Below the pieces are notes generated by a model that saw only the letters and a program-made list of their open reading frames with translations, did not search any database and was not told the DNA's origin. The position numbers and the translations under genes are program-made. Below, piece by piece: positions 1 to 11,710 of a DNA stretch of 64,000 bases. Each line of letters starts with the position of its first letter. The first letter of the stretch is position 1. This DNA is from DASXTC01 sp036505635 (GTDB taxonomy: Bacteria; Acidobacteriota; Polarisedimenticolia; JACPZX01; DASXTC01), in assembly GCA_036505635.1 (NCBI GenBank), contig DASXTC010000010.1, forward strand, positions 62,001 to 126,000. The letters run 5' to 3'.

Positions 1-1479
1 GTGAAGGTTCGGCATCGCGCGCAGCGACGCGAGGTGCTCGATAGGCTGGTGCGTGGGGCCATCCTCGCCCAGGAAGACGCTGTCGTGCGTGAAGACGTGG
101 ATGACCTGCAGCTCCGACAGCGCGGCCAGCCTGATCGCCGGACGCATGTAGTCCGAAAAGATGAGGAAGGTCGATCCATAGGGGATGAAGGCGCCGTAAT
201 AGGCCAGCCCGTTGACCACCGCGCCCATCCCGTGCTCACGTACTCCCCAGGCGATGTTGCGTCCGGTGAGGGCGCCCGGCCCGACCGGGGGGGATCCCTT
301 GACGACCGTCTTGGTCGACTCGACCAGGTCGGCCGCACCCCCCACCACCGACGGCACCAGCTCCGCGACCTTCTGGAAGATCTTGCCGCCGTGGGAGCGG
401 GTGGCTCCAGCCTCTCGGGGCGCCCCCTCCAGCAGCCTGGCGGCGATGTCGTCGGGGACCGCGCGGGTCAGGTGATCCGAGAGAACCCTGGCCCGTTCCG
501 GCTCCCGGGCGCGGAACCTCTCGAGCCGGGCGAACCACCGCTCGCGTTCCAGCCTCAGCTCGGCGGCCCGGGCCGCGAAGAGATCCTTGACCTCCTTCGG
601 GACGAGGAAGAGCGGCTCCTCCGGCCAGCCCAGCGCGCGCTTGGTCGCCGAGGTCTCGTCCTTGCCGAGCGGCGAACCGTGCGCTCCCGGCGTGTCGTGC
701 TTGCCCGGTGAGCCTTGCGCGATGTGGGTCCTCGCCACGATGAGCGAGGGGCGCCCGGTCTCCCTCTGCGCCGCCTCGATCGCCGAGGCGATCGCCGCGT
801 GGTCGTGGCCATCGATGCGCTGGACGTGCCACCCGTATGCCTCGAACCTCATCCCGACGTCCTCGGTGAAGGTGATCTCGGTGGGACCGTCGATGCTGAT
901 GTGGTTGTCGTCGTAGATGAAGACGATGTTTCCCAACGCCAGATGTCCGGCGATCGAGGCGGCCTCCGACGCCACCCCCTCCATGAGGTCACCGTCGCTG
1001 CAGATGGCGTAGACGAAGTGATCGATAATGGGGAGCTCCGGCGTGTTGACCCGCGCGGCCAGCATCCTGGCGCCCAGCGCCATCCCGACGGCGTTGCCGA
1101 AGCCCTGGCCGAGCGGTCCGGTCGTCACCTCCACCCCGGGCAGGCACCACCTCTCCGGGTGTCCCGGTGTGCGGCTCCCCCACTGCCGGAAGCTCATGAG
1201 ATCTTCCAGGGTCACCTCGTAGCCCGACAGATGCAGCAGCGAGTAGAGGAGCATGCACCCGTGTCCGGCCGACAGCACGAAGCGGTCGCGGTTGGGCCAG
1301 AGCGGATCGGCTGGATCGTGCTTCAGATAGCGGGACCAGAGGACGTACGCATAGTCGGCCGCCCCCATTGGCAGCCCGGGGTGCCCGCTCCTGGCCTTCT
1401 CCACCGCGTCGACCGACAGCATCTTGATGGTGTTGACCGCGAGGCGCGCCAGATCGATCCCTGCCATCTTCGTCTCCAT
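1..1479 (-). CDS. tkt: Transketolase, C-terminus cut off by the window edge
   Basis: Thiamine-diphosphate (ThDP) enzyme of the non-oxidative pentose phosphate pathway, moving two-carbon ketol units between sugar phosphates in the cytoplasm. About 493 codons are present, against roughly 660 residues in the family, so the last quarter lies beyond base 1. The N-terminus has the substrate loop SGHPGLPMG and then [14 protein letters not shown]. The ThDP/Mg signature runs from [10 protein letters not shown] to the DDN about 30 residues later. The second domain has [11 protein letters not shown] and the reading ends in the conserved [21 protein letters not shown]. The chosen ATG gives [10 protein letters not shown]; an ATG four codons later is also possible. 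It is transcribed away from korA across a 328-bp gap. Function is confident; no regulatory site could be assigned to it. Confidence 0.95.
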   Translation of the reverse strand, partial: METKMAGIDLARLAVNTIKMLSVDAVEKARSGHPGLPMGAADYAYVLWSRYLKHDPADPLWPNRDRFVLSAGHGCMLLYSLLHLSGYEVTLEDLMSFRQWGSRTPGHPERWCLPGVEVTTGPLGQGFGNAVGMALGARMLAARVNTPELPIIDHFVYAICSDGDLMEGVASEAASIAGHLALGNIVFIYDDNHISIDGPTEITFTEDVGMRFEAYGWHVQRIDGHDHAAIASAIEAAQRETGRPSLIVARTHIAQGSPGKHDTPGAHGSPLGKDETSATKRALGWPEEPLFLVPKEVKDLFAARAAELRLERERWFARLERFRAREPERARVLSDHLTRAVPDDIAARLLEGAPREAGATRSHGGKIFQKVAELVPSVVGGAADLVESTKTVVKGSPPVGPGALTGRNIAWGVREHGMGAVVNGLAYYGAFIPYGSTFLIFSDYMRPAIRLAALSELQVIHVFTHDSVFLGEDGPTHQPIEHLASLRAMPNLH

Positions 1480-1807
1480 GACGGGTCCTCCGCCCTGTAT
1501 CCCGTATAATGAGCGACGCCTGCGCGGGTCCCCGGCGAAGTGTCGAGGCCGCGGGGAGGCCGGCCCGACGTGGACAGACTATCATGGCGTGCGATCTCTG
1601 GCGGCGCGGGGGGCGCACGGTTTTGCGCGGTCTGGCCCCCGCGGAGGCCAGGCAGGGGCCTGACATCGCGCCCCGGATCGGGCATAATGACGTTCCTCGT
1701 GCGGGCATCGGCAAGGCACATCGGATACGAGGGAATCCCTGCCCTGCCGGGCGCCCGGACGGACCCGGCCCGGAAGTGGATAGGATGACGACACAGCGAG
1801 GACACGG
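1480..1807. other. 328-bp divergent intergenic region between tkt and korA
   Basis: No convincing gene is present. It holds a plausible plus-strand promoter (listed separately). A perfect 12-bp palindrome, CCGGGCGCCCGG, lies at 1747-1758 between that promoter and the korA start, where an operator or leader hairpin could sit. TATAAT at 1505-1510 has no matching -35 element on the plus strand. I found no good minus-strand promoter for tkt and no riboswitch-like fold. Confidence 0.5.
1660..1688 (+). promoter_or_regulatory. Candidate sigma-70 promoter for korAB
   Basis: A -35-like CTGACA (1660-1665) and a -10-like CATAAT (1683-1688) are separated by 17 bp, each one base from consensus. The predicted start near 1695 would leave a leader of about 110 nt before korA, containing the palindrome at 1747-1758. 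Sequence match only. Confidence 0.45.
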
Positions 1808-3670
1808 ATGACACCGCAGAGCGTCGAGGTGCCGGATAAGGTTGCCGTCGAGAAGATCGAGCGGGTCGTGGTGCGGCTCGCCGGAGACTCGGGTGACGGG
1901 ATCCAGCTCAGTGGCAACCAGCTCAGCACCGCGTCGGCGATCGCCGGCAACGACCTGAGCACACTGCCGGATTTTCCGGCCGAGATCCGCGCGCCGGCAG
2001 GGACTCTGCCGGGGGTCAGCGGGTACCAGATCAGCTTCAGCAGCTATGACATCCACACTCCGGGTGATCAACCCGACGCGCTCGTGGCCTTCAATCCGGC
2101 GGCGCTGAAGGTCAACATCGCAGATCTCAAGCCGGGCGGCCTGCTGATCGTCAACTCGGACGCCTTCCAGCAGAAGAACCTCCAGAAAGCCGGCTACACG
2201 TCCAACCCTCTGGAGGACGGCTCGCTGGAGAAGTTCCGCACCCTGGCGATCCCGATCACCGACCTGAACCGCAAGGCCCTGACCGGCTTCAGCATGGGCA
2301 CGCGCGAGATGGACCGCGGCAAGAACCTCTTCACGCTGGGGATCCTCTTCCACCTCTACACCCGTCCCGATGATGCCACGGTCAGGTGGATCGAGAAGAA
2401 GTTCGCCAAGGACCCCGCCCTCAGGGACGCGAACCTCACCTCCCTCAAGGCGGGCCGCGCCTACGCCGAGGCGACCGAGCTGTTCCAGACCACCTACGTG
2501 ATCGACCCGGCGCCGTTTCCGGCGGGCGTCTACCGCAACATCATGGGCAACTCGGCGATCACCCTCGGGCTCGTGGCGGCGTCCGTGAAGTCGGGACGGC
2601 CCCTCTTCTTCGCGGGCTATCCAATCACGCCCGCCAGCCCCATCCTGCACGAGCTGGCGCGGTATCGCGAGTACGGTGTGGTGACCCTGCAGGCCGAAGA
2701 CGAGATCGCCGCCGTGGCGGCGGTCATCGGCGCGGCGTTCGGTGGTTCGCTTGCCGTCACGGCCACGGCGGGCCCGGGGCTGGCGCTCAAGACCGAGGCG
2801 ATGGGGCTGGGCCTCATGACGGAGCTGCCGATGGTTGTGATCGACGTGCAGCGGGGCGGCCCCAGCACGGGGCTTCCCACCAAGCCCGAGCAGGCCGACC
2901 TGCTCCAGGCGATGTTCGGCCGTCACGGCGAGTCGCCCCTGCCGGTGCTTGCGTGCAGCTCGACGGGGGACAGCTTCGAGACGGCGGTGGAAGCGTGCCG
3001 CATCGCCCTCAAGTACATGGTGCCGGTCATCCTCATGACCGACGGGTACCTGGCCAACTCGAGCGAGCCGTGGAAGCTCCCCTCGGTGAGCGAGATCCCT
3101 GAGTTCGACGTGAGGGTCCGCCCGGAGGGCCAGGGCAGGTACCTGCCCTACGAGCGCGACCCGGCAACGCTGGCGCGCAGTTGGGCGTTGCCTGGCACGC
3201 CGGGATACGAGCACCGGATCGGCGGCCTCGAGAAGGAGGACGTCACCGGCAACGTGTCGTACGACCCCGACAACCACGAGCGGATGATCCACCTGCGCGC
3301 CGAGAAGGTGGAGCGGATCGCCAACGAGTTCCCCCCCACCTTCATCGACGGCGAGCCCGCGGGCGCGCTTCTGATCGTGGGATGGGGGAGCACGCGTGGG
3401 GCCATTCAGGGAGCGGTCCGCCGCAAGCGGGCCGAGGGCAGGAAGGTGAGCTGGGTGCACCTGCGTTACATCAACCCGTTCCCGAAGGATCTGGGCGGTA
3501 TCCTGGAGCGGTTCGACAAGGTCCTGGTGCCGGAGATGAACACCGGGCAGCTCGCGCTGCTCCTGAGGGCGAAGTACCTGGTGGACGTCGTGACCCAGAG
3601 CAAGGTGCAGGGACGCCCGTTCAAGGCGGCCGAGATTGCCGCCAGAATCGACGAGCTTCTGGAGGGATGA
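1808..3670 (+). CDS. korA: 2-oxoacid:ferredoxin oxidoreductase, fused gamma-alpha subunit (KorA type)
   Basis: With the next gene it oxidatively decarboxylates a 2-oxoacid (most likely 2-oxoglutarate) to the acyl-CoA and reduces ferredoxin; the reaction can also run in the CO2-fixing direction. The 620 residues carry the gamma domain first (about residues 15-200, with the loop GDSGDGIQLSGNQL) and then the alpha domain (about 225-600). The alpha domain has YPITPASPILHEL, a glutamate-containing AEDEIAAV segment and RGGPSTGLPTKPEQADL, as in KorA/VorB proteins. Gamma-alpha fusion is standard for the two-subunit class. The ATG follows a GAGGA-like ribosome site. The gene is followed after 4 bp by korB. 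Substrate preference (2-oxoglutarate or a branched-chain or other 2-oxoacid) cannot be fixed from sequence alone. Confidence 0.92.
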   Translation: MTPQSVEVPDKVAVEKIERVVVRLAGDSGDGIQLSGNQLSTASAIAGNDLSTLPDFPAEIRAPAGTLPGVSGYQISFSSYDIHTPGDQPDALVAFNPAALKVNIADLKPGGLLIVNSDAFQQKNLQKAGYTSNPLEDGSLEKFRTLAIPITDLNRKALTGFSMGTREMDRGKNLFTLGILFHLYTRPDDATVRWIEKKFAKDPALRDANLTSLKAGRAYAEATELFQTTYVIDPAPFPAGVYRNIMGNSAITLGLVAASVKSGRPLFFAGYPITPASPILHELARYREYGVVTLQAEDEIAAVAAVIGAAFGGSLAVTATAGPGLALKTEAMGLGLMTELPMVVIDVQRGGPSTGLPTKPEQADLLQAMFGRHGESPLPVLACSSTGDSFETAVEACRIALKYMVPVILMTDGYLANSSEPWKLPSVSEIPEFDVRVRPEGQGRYLPYERDPATLARSWALPGTPGYEHRIGGLEKEDVTGNVSYDPDNHERMIHLRAEKVERIANEFPPTFIDGEPAGALLIVGWGSTRGAIQGAVRRKRAEGRKVSWVHLRYINPFPKDLGGILERFDKVLVPEMNTGQLALLLRAKYLVDVVTQSKVQGRPFKAAEIAARIDELLEG

Positions 3671-3674
3671 CATC

Positions 3675-4751
3675 GTGGCCAACCCAGGACTGACCGAGAT
3701 CCCCGTCAACAAGCCGCTCACCGCCAAGGACTTTCAGTCGGACCAGGAGGTCCGCTGGTGCCCGGGGTGCGGCGACTACGCGATCCTGGCCGCGGTCACC
3801 AGCGTCTTTCCGAAGCTGGGGATCCGCCACGAGAACTTCGTCGTGGTCAGCGGCATCGGATGCTCGAGCCGCTTCCCCTATTACACGAGCGCATACGGGT
3901 TCCACGGCATCCACGGGCGCGCCCCGGCCATCGCCACCGGCCTAAAGATGATGAACCGGGACCTCTCGGTCTGGGTGGTGACGGGGGACGGCGACGGCAT
4001 GTCGATCGGCGGCAACCATCTCATCCACACGATGAGGCGCAACGCGGACCTCAAGATCCTGCTCTTCAACAACAGGATCTACGGGCTGACGAAGGGGCAG
4101 GCCTCGCCGACGTCGGAGATGGGCAAGCGGACCACCTCGAGCCCCTACGGCACCTACGAGAGACCCTTCAACACGATCTCGCTGGTGCTCGGAGCCGAGT
4201 GCACGTTCGTCGCCCGGAGCGTGGACGTGTACCGCAACCACCTCCAGGAAACCCTCATGAAGGCCGCCCAGCACCGGGGGACGGCGTTCATCGAGATCTT
4301 CCAGAACTGCAACATATTCAACGACGGCGCGTTCGCCGACGTGACCGAGCCGACGGTGAGAGACGATCGAAACCTTCTGTTGCGGCACGGCCAACCGCTG
4401 GTCTTTGGCAAGACGACCCGCAAGGGGATCCGGCGCAGCCCTCAGACCGGCGTGCTCGAGGTGGTTGAGCTCGGCGATGGGATCACGGAGGAGGATCTCG
4501 TGGTCCATGACGAGCGCCGCCCCGACCCCGATCTGGCCTTCGAGCTGAGCCGCCTTACACACCCGCTCTTTCCCACGCCGCTGGGGGTCTTTCGTTCGGT
4601 GGAACTGCCCACCAGCGAGGATCTGATCTGGGCCCAGGTGGACAAGGCGCGCGCCTCCAAGCCGCGCTCCGACCTGGGCGCTCTGCTGCGCCGCGGAGAC
4701 GTCTGGGAGGTCACGGACGAGGGGAAGATCATCCAGCTCGGGATCGAGTAG
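3675..4751 (+). CDS. korB: 2-oxoacid:ferredoxin oxidoreductase beta subunit (KorB type)
   Basis: ThDP- and [4Fe-4S]-binding beta subunit partnering korA. The 358 residues show WCPGCGDYAI near the start, GIGCSSRFPYY, and a ThDP motif running from GDGDGMSIGGNH to LLFNNRIYGLTKGQ. These cysteines are the usual cluster ligands in this family. I chose the GTG at 3675 (MANPGLTEIPVN) rather than an in-frame ATG at 3636. GGAGGGA sits at ideal distance just upstream and the ATG would overlap korA by 35 bp. The start therefore follows the korA stop by 4 bp, implying co-translation. No ferredoxin or delta-type ferredoxin subunit is encoded nearby, so the electron acceptor must be encoded elsewhere. Confidence 0.93.
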   Translation: MANPGLTEIPVNKPLTAKDFQSDQEVRWCPGCGDYAILAAVTSVFPKLGIRHENFVVVSGIGCSSRFPYYTSAYGFHGIHGRAPAIATGLKMMNRDLSVWVVTGDGDGMSIGGNHLIHTMRRNADLKILLFNNRIYGLTKGQASPTSEMGKRTTSSPYGTYERPFNTISLVLGAECTFVARSVDVYRNHLQETLMKAAQHRGTAFIEIFQNCNIFNDGAFADVTEPTVRDDRNLLLRHGQPLVFGKTTRKGIRRSPQTGVLEVVELGDGITEEDLVVHDERRPDPDLAFELSRLTHPLFPTPLGVFRSVELPTSEDLIWAQVDKARASKPRSDLGALLRRGDVWEVTDEGKIIQLGIE

Positions 4752-4778
4752 CTTCCCGTCCAACCCTCGGAGGGGATC

Positions 4779-5486
4779 CTAGGGCGCTTCCCGCGGGACC
4801 GTGCCGGCCGTGAACTCGTAGATCGAGGCCGAATCGGCTCCGCCTTCGAGCGGGCTGAGGGTCATGAAGTAGCGGCCCGGCTGGGGTAGAGAATCCAGGA
4901 CCACGGACAGCCGCCCCTGGCCGTCCGACGAGACGATGGCAGGCTGAGCCGACAGAGCCGGCTCGTCCTTCCTCTCGATGCTCACGTGGTACCTCCCCTC
5001 CGGAGCCCCGAAAGGCAGGACGACCGTGACCGCCCATGGCCCATCACCGCGCAGGACACGCTCGCCCGCCGCGCCTCTCTGGGGAGAGGCGAAGGTGACG
5101 GGCTGCACCTCCCGGATCGTCAGGGAGTCCTGGCGCGCGTTCCAGCGGGTCACGAGGAGGGGGGCCGCGATCACGAGGAGGCCGGCCGCCACGACGGCGC
5201 CCCTCTTCAGGGCGCGGAGCTTCGACTCGGACATTCGAGCGCCGTCTCGCCACCGGGCGGCGGGACCGGGCGATCCGGCCGCCGAACCGGGCCTGCGCGG
5301 CGCCACCGGCGGGCCGCCGGGGTAATCCCTGCGCATGATCTCCAGCATCGAGGCGAGCGCCCGCGCCTCGGTGGCGCAGTCCGCGCATCGCGCAAGGTGA
5401 GCTTCGGTCTCCCGCGCCTGACGCGGGTCGAGATCGCCCGAGACATACCAGAGCAGGAGATGGGGATGCTCACGTTGATTGCCCAT
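4779..5486 (-). CDS. Zinc-finger anti-sigma-factor-like membrane protein
   Basis: Predicted single-pass membrane protein of 235 residues. The N-terminal cytoplasmic part has the zinc-binding anti-sigma pattern HLARCADC (HxxxCxxC) preceded by the usual helix WYVSGDLDPRQARETEAHL. One hydrophobic segment (AVVAAGLLVIAAPLLV) follows near residue 110. The outer part looks like a beta-rich sensor domain (VTVVLPFGAPEGRYHVSIER). The ATG at 5486 has GAGG upstream and is preferred over a start 15 codons earlier. No sigma factor is adjacent, so an ECF partner would have to lie elsewhere. It is the last gene of a minus-strand run after the HExxH protein, 71 bp downstream of it. Role as anti-sigma is inferred from the HxxxCxxC domain only. 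Confidence 0.6.
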   Translation of the reverse strand: MGNQREHPHLLLWYVSGDLDPRQARETEAHLARCADCATEARALASMLEIMRRDYPGGPPVAPRRPGSAAGSPGPAARWRDGARMSESKLRALKRGAVVAAGLLVIAAPLLVTRWNARQDSLTIREVQPVTFASPQRGAAGERVLRGDGPWAVTVVLPFGAPEGRYHVSIERKDEPALSAQPAIVSSDGQGRLSVVLDSLPQPGRYFMTLSPLEGGADSASIYEFTAGTVPREAP

Positions 5487-5557
5487 CAGGCCCTCCTCTG
5501 TCTCGCGGGGGGCCATGATACACCCCGTCACGAGGGCAAAAAAGACTCATGGTCGGT

Positions 5558-6849
5558 TCAGTGGGCCCGGATCTGGCGCCGCTTCATCGCTCCCAGGAGT
5601 CGGACGCCGGCCGGGGTCAGTAGCCCGCGCCCGCGGGCGTCGTCCAGATCGGAGAGGGAACCGGCGAGGGCCTTTCTTTCGAACTCGAGCTCCTTCCGGA
5701 TCCAGCGCAGCGGCGGACGCAGGGAGGCCGGCGCATCGGAAAGCCGCTCCAGCAGCCGGGCGCGATAGCTGAAGGTGTAGGTCGCGTGGAGGATCCCTCG
5801 CAGCGGTCGCACGGTGCCCCGCCACGCCGAACGGTAGCGAGGCTCTCCGTCGTCGCGCACGAGCGGCCCGAGCTCCTCGAAGGCGTGAAGCTTGTGATGG
5901 ATCGCCTCGTGCAGCAGGTCGTCGGTCAGATTGACGAGCGACTTGCCGGGGATCCTGATGAAGGAGACGCCCGGCCGGTCGGGCTGCGAGAAGCTCACGG
6001 TCGCCGGCTCGAACAAGGGGACCACGACCCGCGTGTGGGCGATCACCTCGCGGTGCCCCTCCTCCCAGACCAGGCCCAGGAGATCCAGCGCGCGCGCGAG
6101 CCTCTTGGACAGGCCTGGCACGTGGGCCCCCGGTCTTCTCCCCGAGCGTGCCGGCACGAGACGGCGCGCCAGGATGATCCCCGAGCGCCCCAGACGCTCG
6201 CGCGGCCGCGCCGTGAGGTTGCGCGACAGACCCGTGAATCGGGCGCCCCCGTCCACCAGCTCGGCGCGGGCGCCCCGGGAGAGCCGCAGCGTCACGGGCC
6301 TCCCCGTATCCAGATGGAGCTCTCCGGCCCCTCTTGCATCCTCCGCGTCGGGCGCAAGGTCGAGGGGGAAGGGGCCGAATCGAAGGGACTGCGGGGTCCA
6401 TCCGAGCAGAAGGGACGGCAGCCGCGCGAAGACGCGGCGCGTGAGCCGCGCCGTCAGCGCGTCGGCACGCCGGTGAAAGCCCCCATCGAGCCTTCCGCCG
6501 GGAACCGCCTCGGCCAGATGGGCCCCCTCCGCGATCAGGTCGAAGAGGGTCATGGGATCGCCGCGCGCCGCGCGAAGCGAGATGGCCTCCTCGGCGGCGC
6601 AGAGCCACGCCCGCAGGCCGGGGTGGAGGAGAAACCCGCGGCGTCTGGCCGAGCTCAGGTGCGAGAGGGTCGCGTCGAGGGCGCGAAGCGACTCCCGTTC
6701 CCAGAGAGCCGCCGGTTCCAGGAGGGCGGTGGCGCGGCGCGCGCGCCGCAGGTTCCGCGCGGCGAGCGGTGGCAGGAGCCTCGCGGTTTCCGGTGGAAGG
6801 AACGGGGCCACGCCCCCGATGATATCCGATGACGGGTTCTCCAGGGCCT

Positions 6850-6853
<4 letters not shown>
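5558..6853 (-). CDS. HExxH-motif protein resembling RiPP peptide beta-hydroxylases
   Basis: About 431 residues. The centre of the C-terminal half has HEAIH (residues 315-319, bases 5897-5911) followed by [31 protein letters not shown] and a helical tail. This order (HExxH, then a YxSxWR-RPL stretch, then LHAxYxF with another histidine) matches my recollection of the HEXXH putative peptide-modification family. Some members of that family are 2-oxoglutarate-dependent beta-hydroxylases of peptide Asp/His residues. The start is uncertain. A TTG at 6853 overlaps the kinase stop as TTGA and fits translational coupling; a GTG at 6811 is the alternative. No precursor peptide, leader-binding domain or exporter is visible nearby. 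A metalloprotease function is the other reading, but the downstream SAWRG/RPL region argues against a plain peptidase. Confidence 0.6.
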
Positions 6854-9291
<2,438 letters not shown>

Positions 9292-9298
9292 AGCGTGC

Positions 9299-11530
9299 TC
9301 ATGATTCGGCGGTCTGCCCGGCGCGAGACCGGCTCAGCAACGCGCGCACCCGGGCGATGAGTCGCCGCGGTTCGACCGGCTTGAGGATGTAGTCGTCGGC
9401 GCCAACGGCGAGACCCTCCGTCTCGCTATCGACGCTCGCTTCGCTGGTCAGCATCAGGATCCCCGCGTCGCGGGTCGTGGGATCGGACCGCAGGGCCTTC
9501 ACCATCGCCATGCCGTCCATCCCCGGCATCTTGACGTCGCTCACCACGACGGCGGGCCGCTCCCTCCTCGCCATCTCGAGTCCTTGAAGCCCGTTCTCGG
9601 CGACGTGTACCTCGTAGCCCTCCAGCTCGAGGAAGTACTTCACGACCGAGGCCACCGTCGGACTGTCCTCGACGATGAGGATCTTGCTTGCCGCGCCCGA
9701 AGCTCCGGTGCGCGGGGCGGACTCCGTGGTCCTCGCACCGGCGACCGCGGCGCCGGGGACCTCTTCGGCGGGGGTGGCGCCCGCTGCGGCGCGGATCCCC
9801 TCCTGACCCTGCGTCTCGTCGGCCGGCACCACGCGCAGGATCTCATCGAGCGTCGTGAACCCCATCGCGGCCTTCGCGATGGCGTCTTCCATCATCGTCC
9901 GCATCCCGGTCGTCCTGCCGGCCTCGCGGATCGCGTGGTCCGGTGCGCGGCGCGAGATCAGCTCCCGGACCGCTTCGGTGATCACGAGCAGCTCGTAGAT
10001 CGCCAGGCGTCCTTTGTAGCCGGTCTGATGGCACTGCTCGCATCCCTCGCCCATGACCCACCGGGCATCCGCGGGCAGGTTCCCGGCCCCGCCGAACCGC
10101 TCCAGCACCTCGGCGCTCGGCGTCTTCGGAGTGGAGCAGGCTGCGCAGGGGCGGCGCACGAGCCGCTGGGCCAGCACGCCGGAAAGTGACGAGGCCACGA
10201 GGAACGGCTCGACTCCCAGGTCCAGCAGCCGCGTGATCGTCGCGGGCGCGTCATTCGTGTGAACCGTGCTCAGCAGGAGGTGCCCGGTCTGTGACGCCTC
10301 CAGCGCGATGCCGGCGGTCTCCTGGTCCCGGATCTCTCCCACCAGGACGATGTTGGGATCCTGCCTCAAAATCGAGCGTAACCCCGCCGCGAAGGTGACG
10401 CCGGCCCGCGTGTTGATCTGGACCTGATTGATGCCCGGGAGCTGGAACTCGATGGGGTCCTCCACCGTGATGATGTTCTTCTCGGACGACTTGAGCCAGT
10501 TGAGCGACGCGTACAGGGTGGAGGTCTTCCCGCTGCCCGTCGGGCCGGTCACCAGCAGCATCCCCTGCGGGCGCGACAGGAGCGCCTGCAGCTCGTGGAG
10601 GACCTCCGGCTGCATGCCGAGCTGGTCGATGTGGATCTGCGCCCGGCTGCTGTCGAGCAGGCGGATCACGATCTTCTCGCCGAACTGCGTGGGCAGGGTG
10701 GAGACCCTCAGATCGATCCTGCGCCCCTCGAACTTCAGGCGGCTGCGGCCGTCCTGGGGCCGGCGCCGCTCGGCGATGTCCATCCCGGAGATGACCTTGA
10801 GCCGCGAGACCGTCGAGTCCTGAAGGTCCCTCGGGATCTTGAGGACGTCGTGCAGGATCCCGTCCACGCGGTTGCGCACCTGGAGGAAGCTCTCCTGGGG
10901 CTCGAGGTGGATGTCGCTGGCGCCTCCCTTGGCCGCCTCGCTGAGGATCAGGTTGACCAGGCGCACGATCGGAGGGAGCTTCGTGTCGCGCGCCAGCCTG
11001 GCCGGATCGAGAACCTCGTATTCGGCCTCGGGCGATACCTCCACCTCCCCGAGCGGACGGGTGCCCGTCAGCAGGTCGAAGGTCCTCTTCGTCTCCGAGG
11101 CCGCGTTGTGCAGCCGCTCCAGCAGCAGGAGGATGGAGGACTCGCTCCCGACCACCGGAACGATCTGCTTGCTCGTGCGGAACTCCAGATCCTGGATCGT
11201 AATCAAGTCGAGCGGATCGACCATCGCCAGCCGCAGCATCCTCCCCCGGACGTTGAGCGGCGCGATCAGGCGCTTGCGGCAGAACTCGACGGGGAGAAGC
11301 GACGCGACCTCGGAGTCAAGCTCGGGTGGCTCGGGGCCCAGACGTTCCAGCTTCTCCTCGCGCGCGAGGACGGCGGCGACCCCCTCCTCGTCGGCGAGAC
11401 CGAGCGTCGCGAGGATCCGGCCCAGCGACCCGCCCTCCTTCAAGTGCAGGACGCGCGCCCGCTCCAGCCCTTCGGCGTCCACGACGCCGGCGCGGAGCAG
11501 AATCTGGCCGACCATTTCCTGTCTGATCAT
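9299..11530 (-). CDS. PilB/GspE-family ATPase fused to a C-terminal receiver domain
   Basis: 743 residues. The N-terminal part is an MshEN/GspE-N type domain (residues 1-150). The secretion-ATPase core follows with Walker A GPTGSGKT (329-336), an Asp box VEDPIEF, a Walker B region ending [13 protein letters not shown] and a His box HTNDAPA. A zinc knuckle uses C462, C465, C497 and C500, the PilB/GspE hallmark. After a linker of about 40 residues comes a full response-regulator receiver domain (615-735) with Asp665 in [11 protein letters not shown] and Lys717. The ATPase family powers type IV pilus extension or type II secretion, but no pilin, platform or secretin gene lies in this window. The receiver suggests that phosphorylation, perhaps by the adjacent hybrid kinase, controls the motor. 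ATG at 11530 chosen because the homologous domain begins there; the ORF itself is open to 11674. Confidence 0.88.
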   Translation of the reverse strand: MIRQEMVGQILLRAGVVDAEGLERARVLHLKEGGSLGRILATLGLADEEGVAAVLAREEKLERLGPEPPELDSEVASLLPVEFCRKRLIAPLNVRGRMLRLAMVDPLDLITIQDLEFRTSKQIVPVVGSESSILLLLERLHNAASETKRTFDLLTGTRPLGEVEVSPEAEYEVLDPARLARDTKLPPIVRLVNLILSEAAKGGASDIHLEPQESFLQVRNRVDGILHDVLKIPRDLQDSTVSRLKVISGMDIAERRRPQDGRSRLKFEGRRIDLRVSTLPTQFGEKIVIRLLDSSRAQIHIDQLGMQPEVLHELQALLSRPQGMLLVTGPTGSGKTSTLYASLNWLKSSEKNIITVEDPIEFQLPGINQVQINTRAGVTFAAGLRSILRQDPNIVLVGEIRDQETAGIALEASQTGHLLLSTVHTNDAPATITRLLDLGVEPFLVASSLSGVLAQRLVRRPCAACSTPKTPSAEVLERFGGAGNLPADARWVMGEGCEQCHQTGYKGRLAIYELLVITEAVRELISRRAPDHAIREAGRTTGMRTMMEDAIAKAAMGFTTLDEILRVVPADETQGQEGIRAAAGATPAEEVPGAAVAGARTTESAPRTGASGAASKILIVEDSPTVASVVKYFLELEGYEVHVAENGLQGLEMARRERPAVVVSDVKMPGMDGMAMVKALRSDPTTRDAGILMLTSEASVDSETEGLAVGADDYILKPVEPRRLIARVRALLSRSRAGQTAES

Positions 11531-11607
11531 GTCGATGTCGCGGCCAGGGGCATGGGGGATCCATTGCGTCGAAGCGCCGGCATGAGGAATCGCTTCCGTC
11601 ACCGACG

Positions 11608-11627
11608 GCGGCAATATGCGGCAATAT
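11608..11627. repeat. Tandem 10-bp direct repeat upstream of the ATPase-receiver gene
   Basis: GCGGCAATAT occurs twice head to tail with no spacer. It overlaps the proposed -10 element of the minus-strand promoter. One-helix-turn spacing is what a DNA-binding protein half-site pair would show, but a chance duplication is not excluded. Confidence 0.7.
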
Positions 11628-11651
11628 AAGGACGCGGGTAGGAAGCGACAA
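11623..11651 (-). promoter_or_regulatory. Candidate promoter of the ATPase-kinase-HExxH operon
   Basis: On the minus strand TTGTCG (11651-11646) and TATATT (11628-11623) are separated by 17 bp. The predicted start near 11616 gives a leader of about 85 nt before the ATG at 11530. The 180-bp gap (11531-11710) contains nothing else recognisable. Confidence 0.45.
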
Positions 11652-11710
11652 CCCTTGCGGGGCGGACGTTTCAACGGACAGTGAATGATCGAAGGAGGAG
11701 CGGATCCCTC

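Noticed and set aside
1505..1510. TATAAT as the korAB promoter
   Set aside because: No -35 at suitable distance on the plus strand, and it lies almost 300 bp before the gene; the element at 1660-1688 is better.
989..3727. Long minus-strand open frame opposite tkt and korA
   Set aside because: It is antisense to two strongly conserved genes, has the Arg/His/Gly-rich composition of a GC-rich shadow frame, and matches no family.
4763..4774. Short CCTC/GAGG hairpin between korB and the anti-sigma-like gene as a terminator
   Set aside because: The stem is only four to five base pairs with a minimal loop and no T-run.
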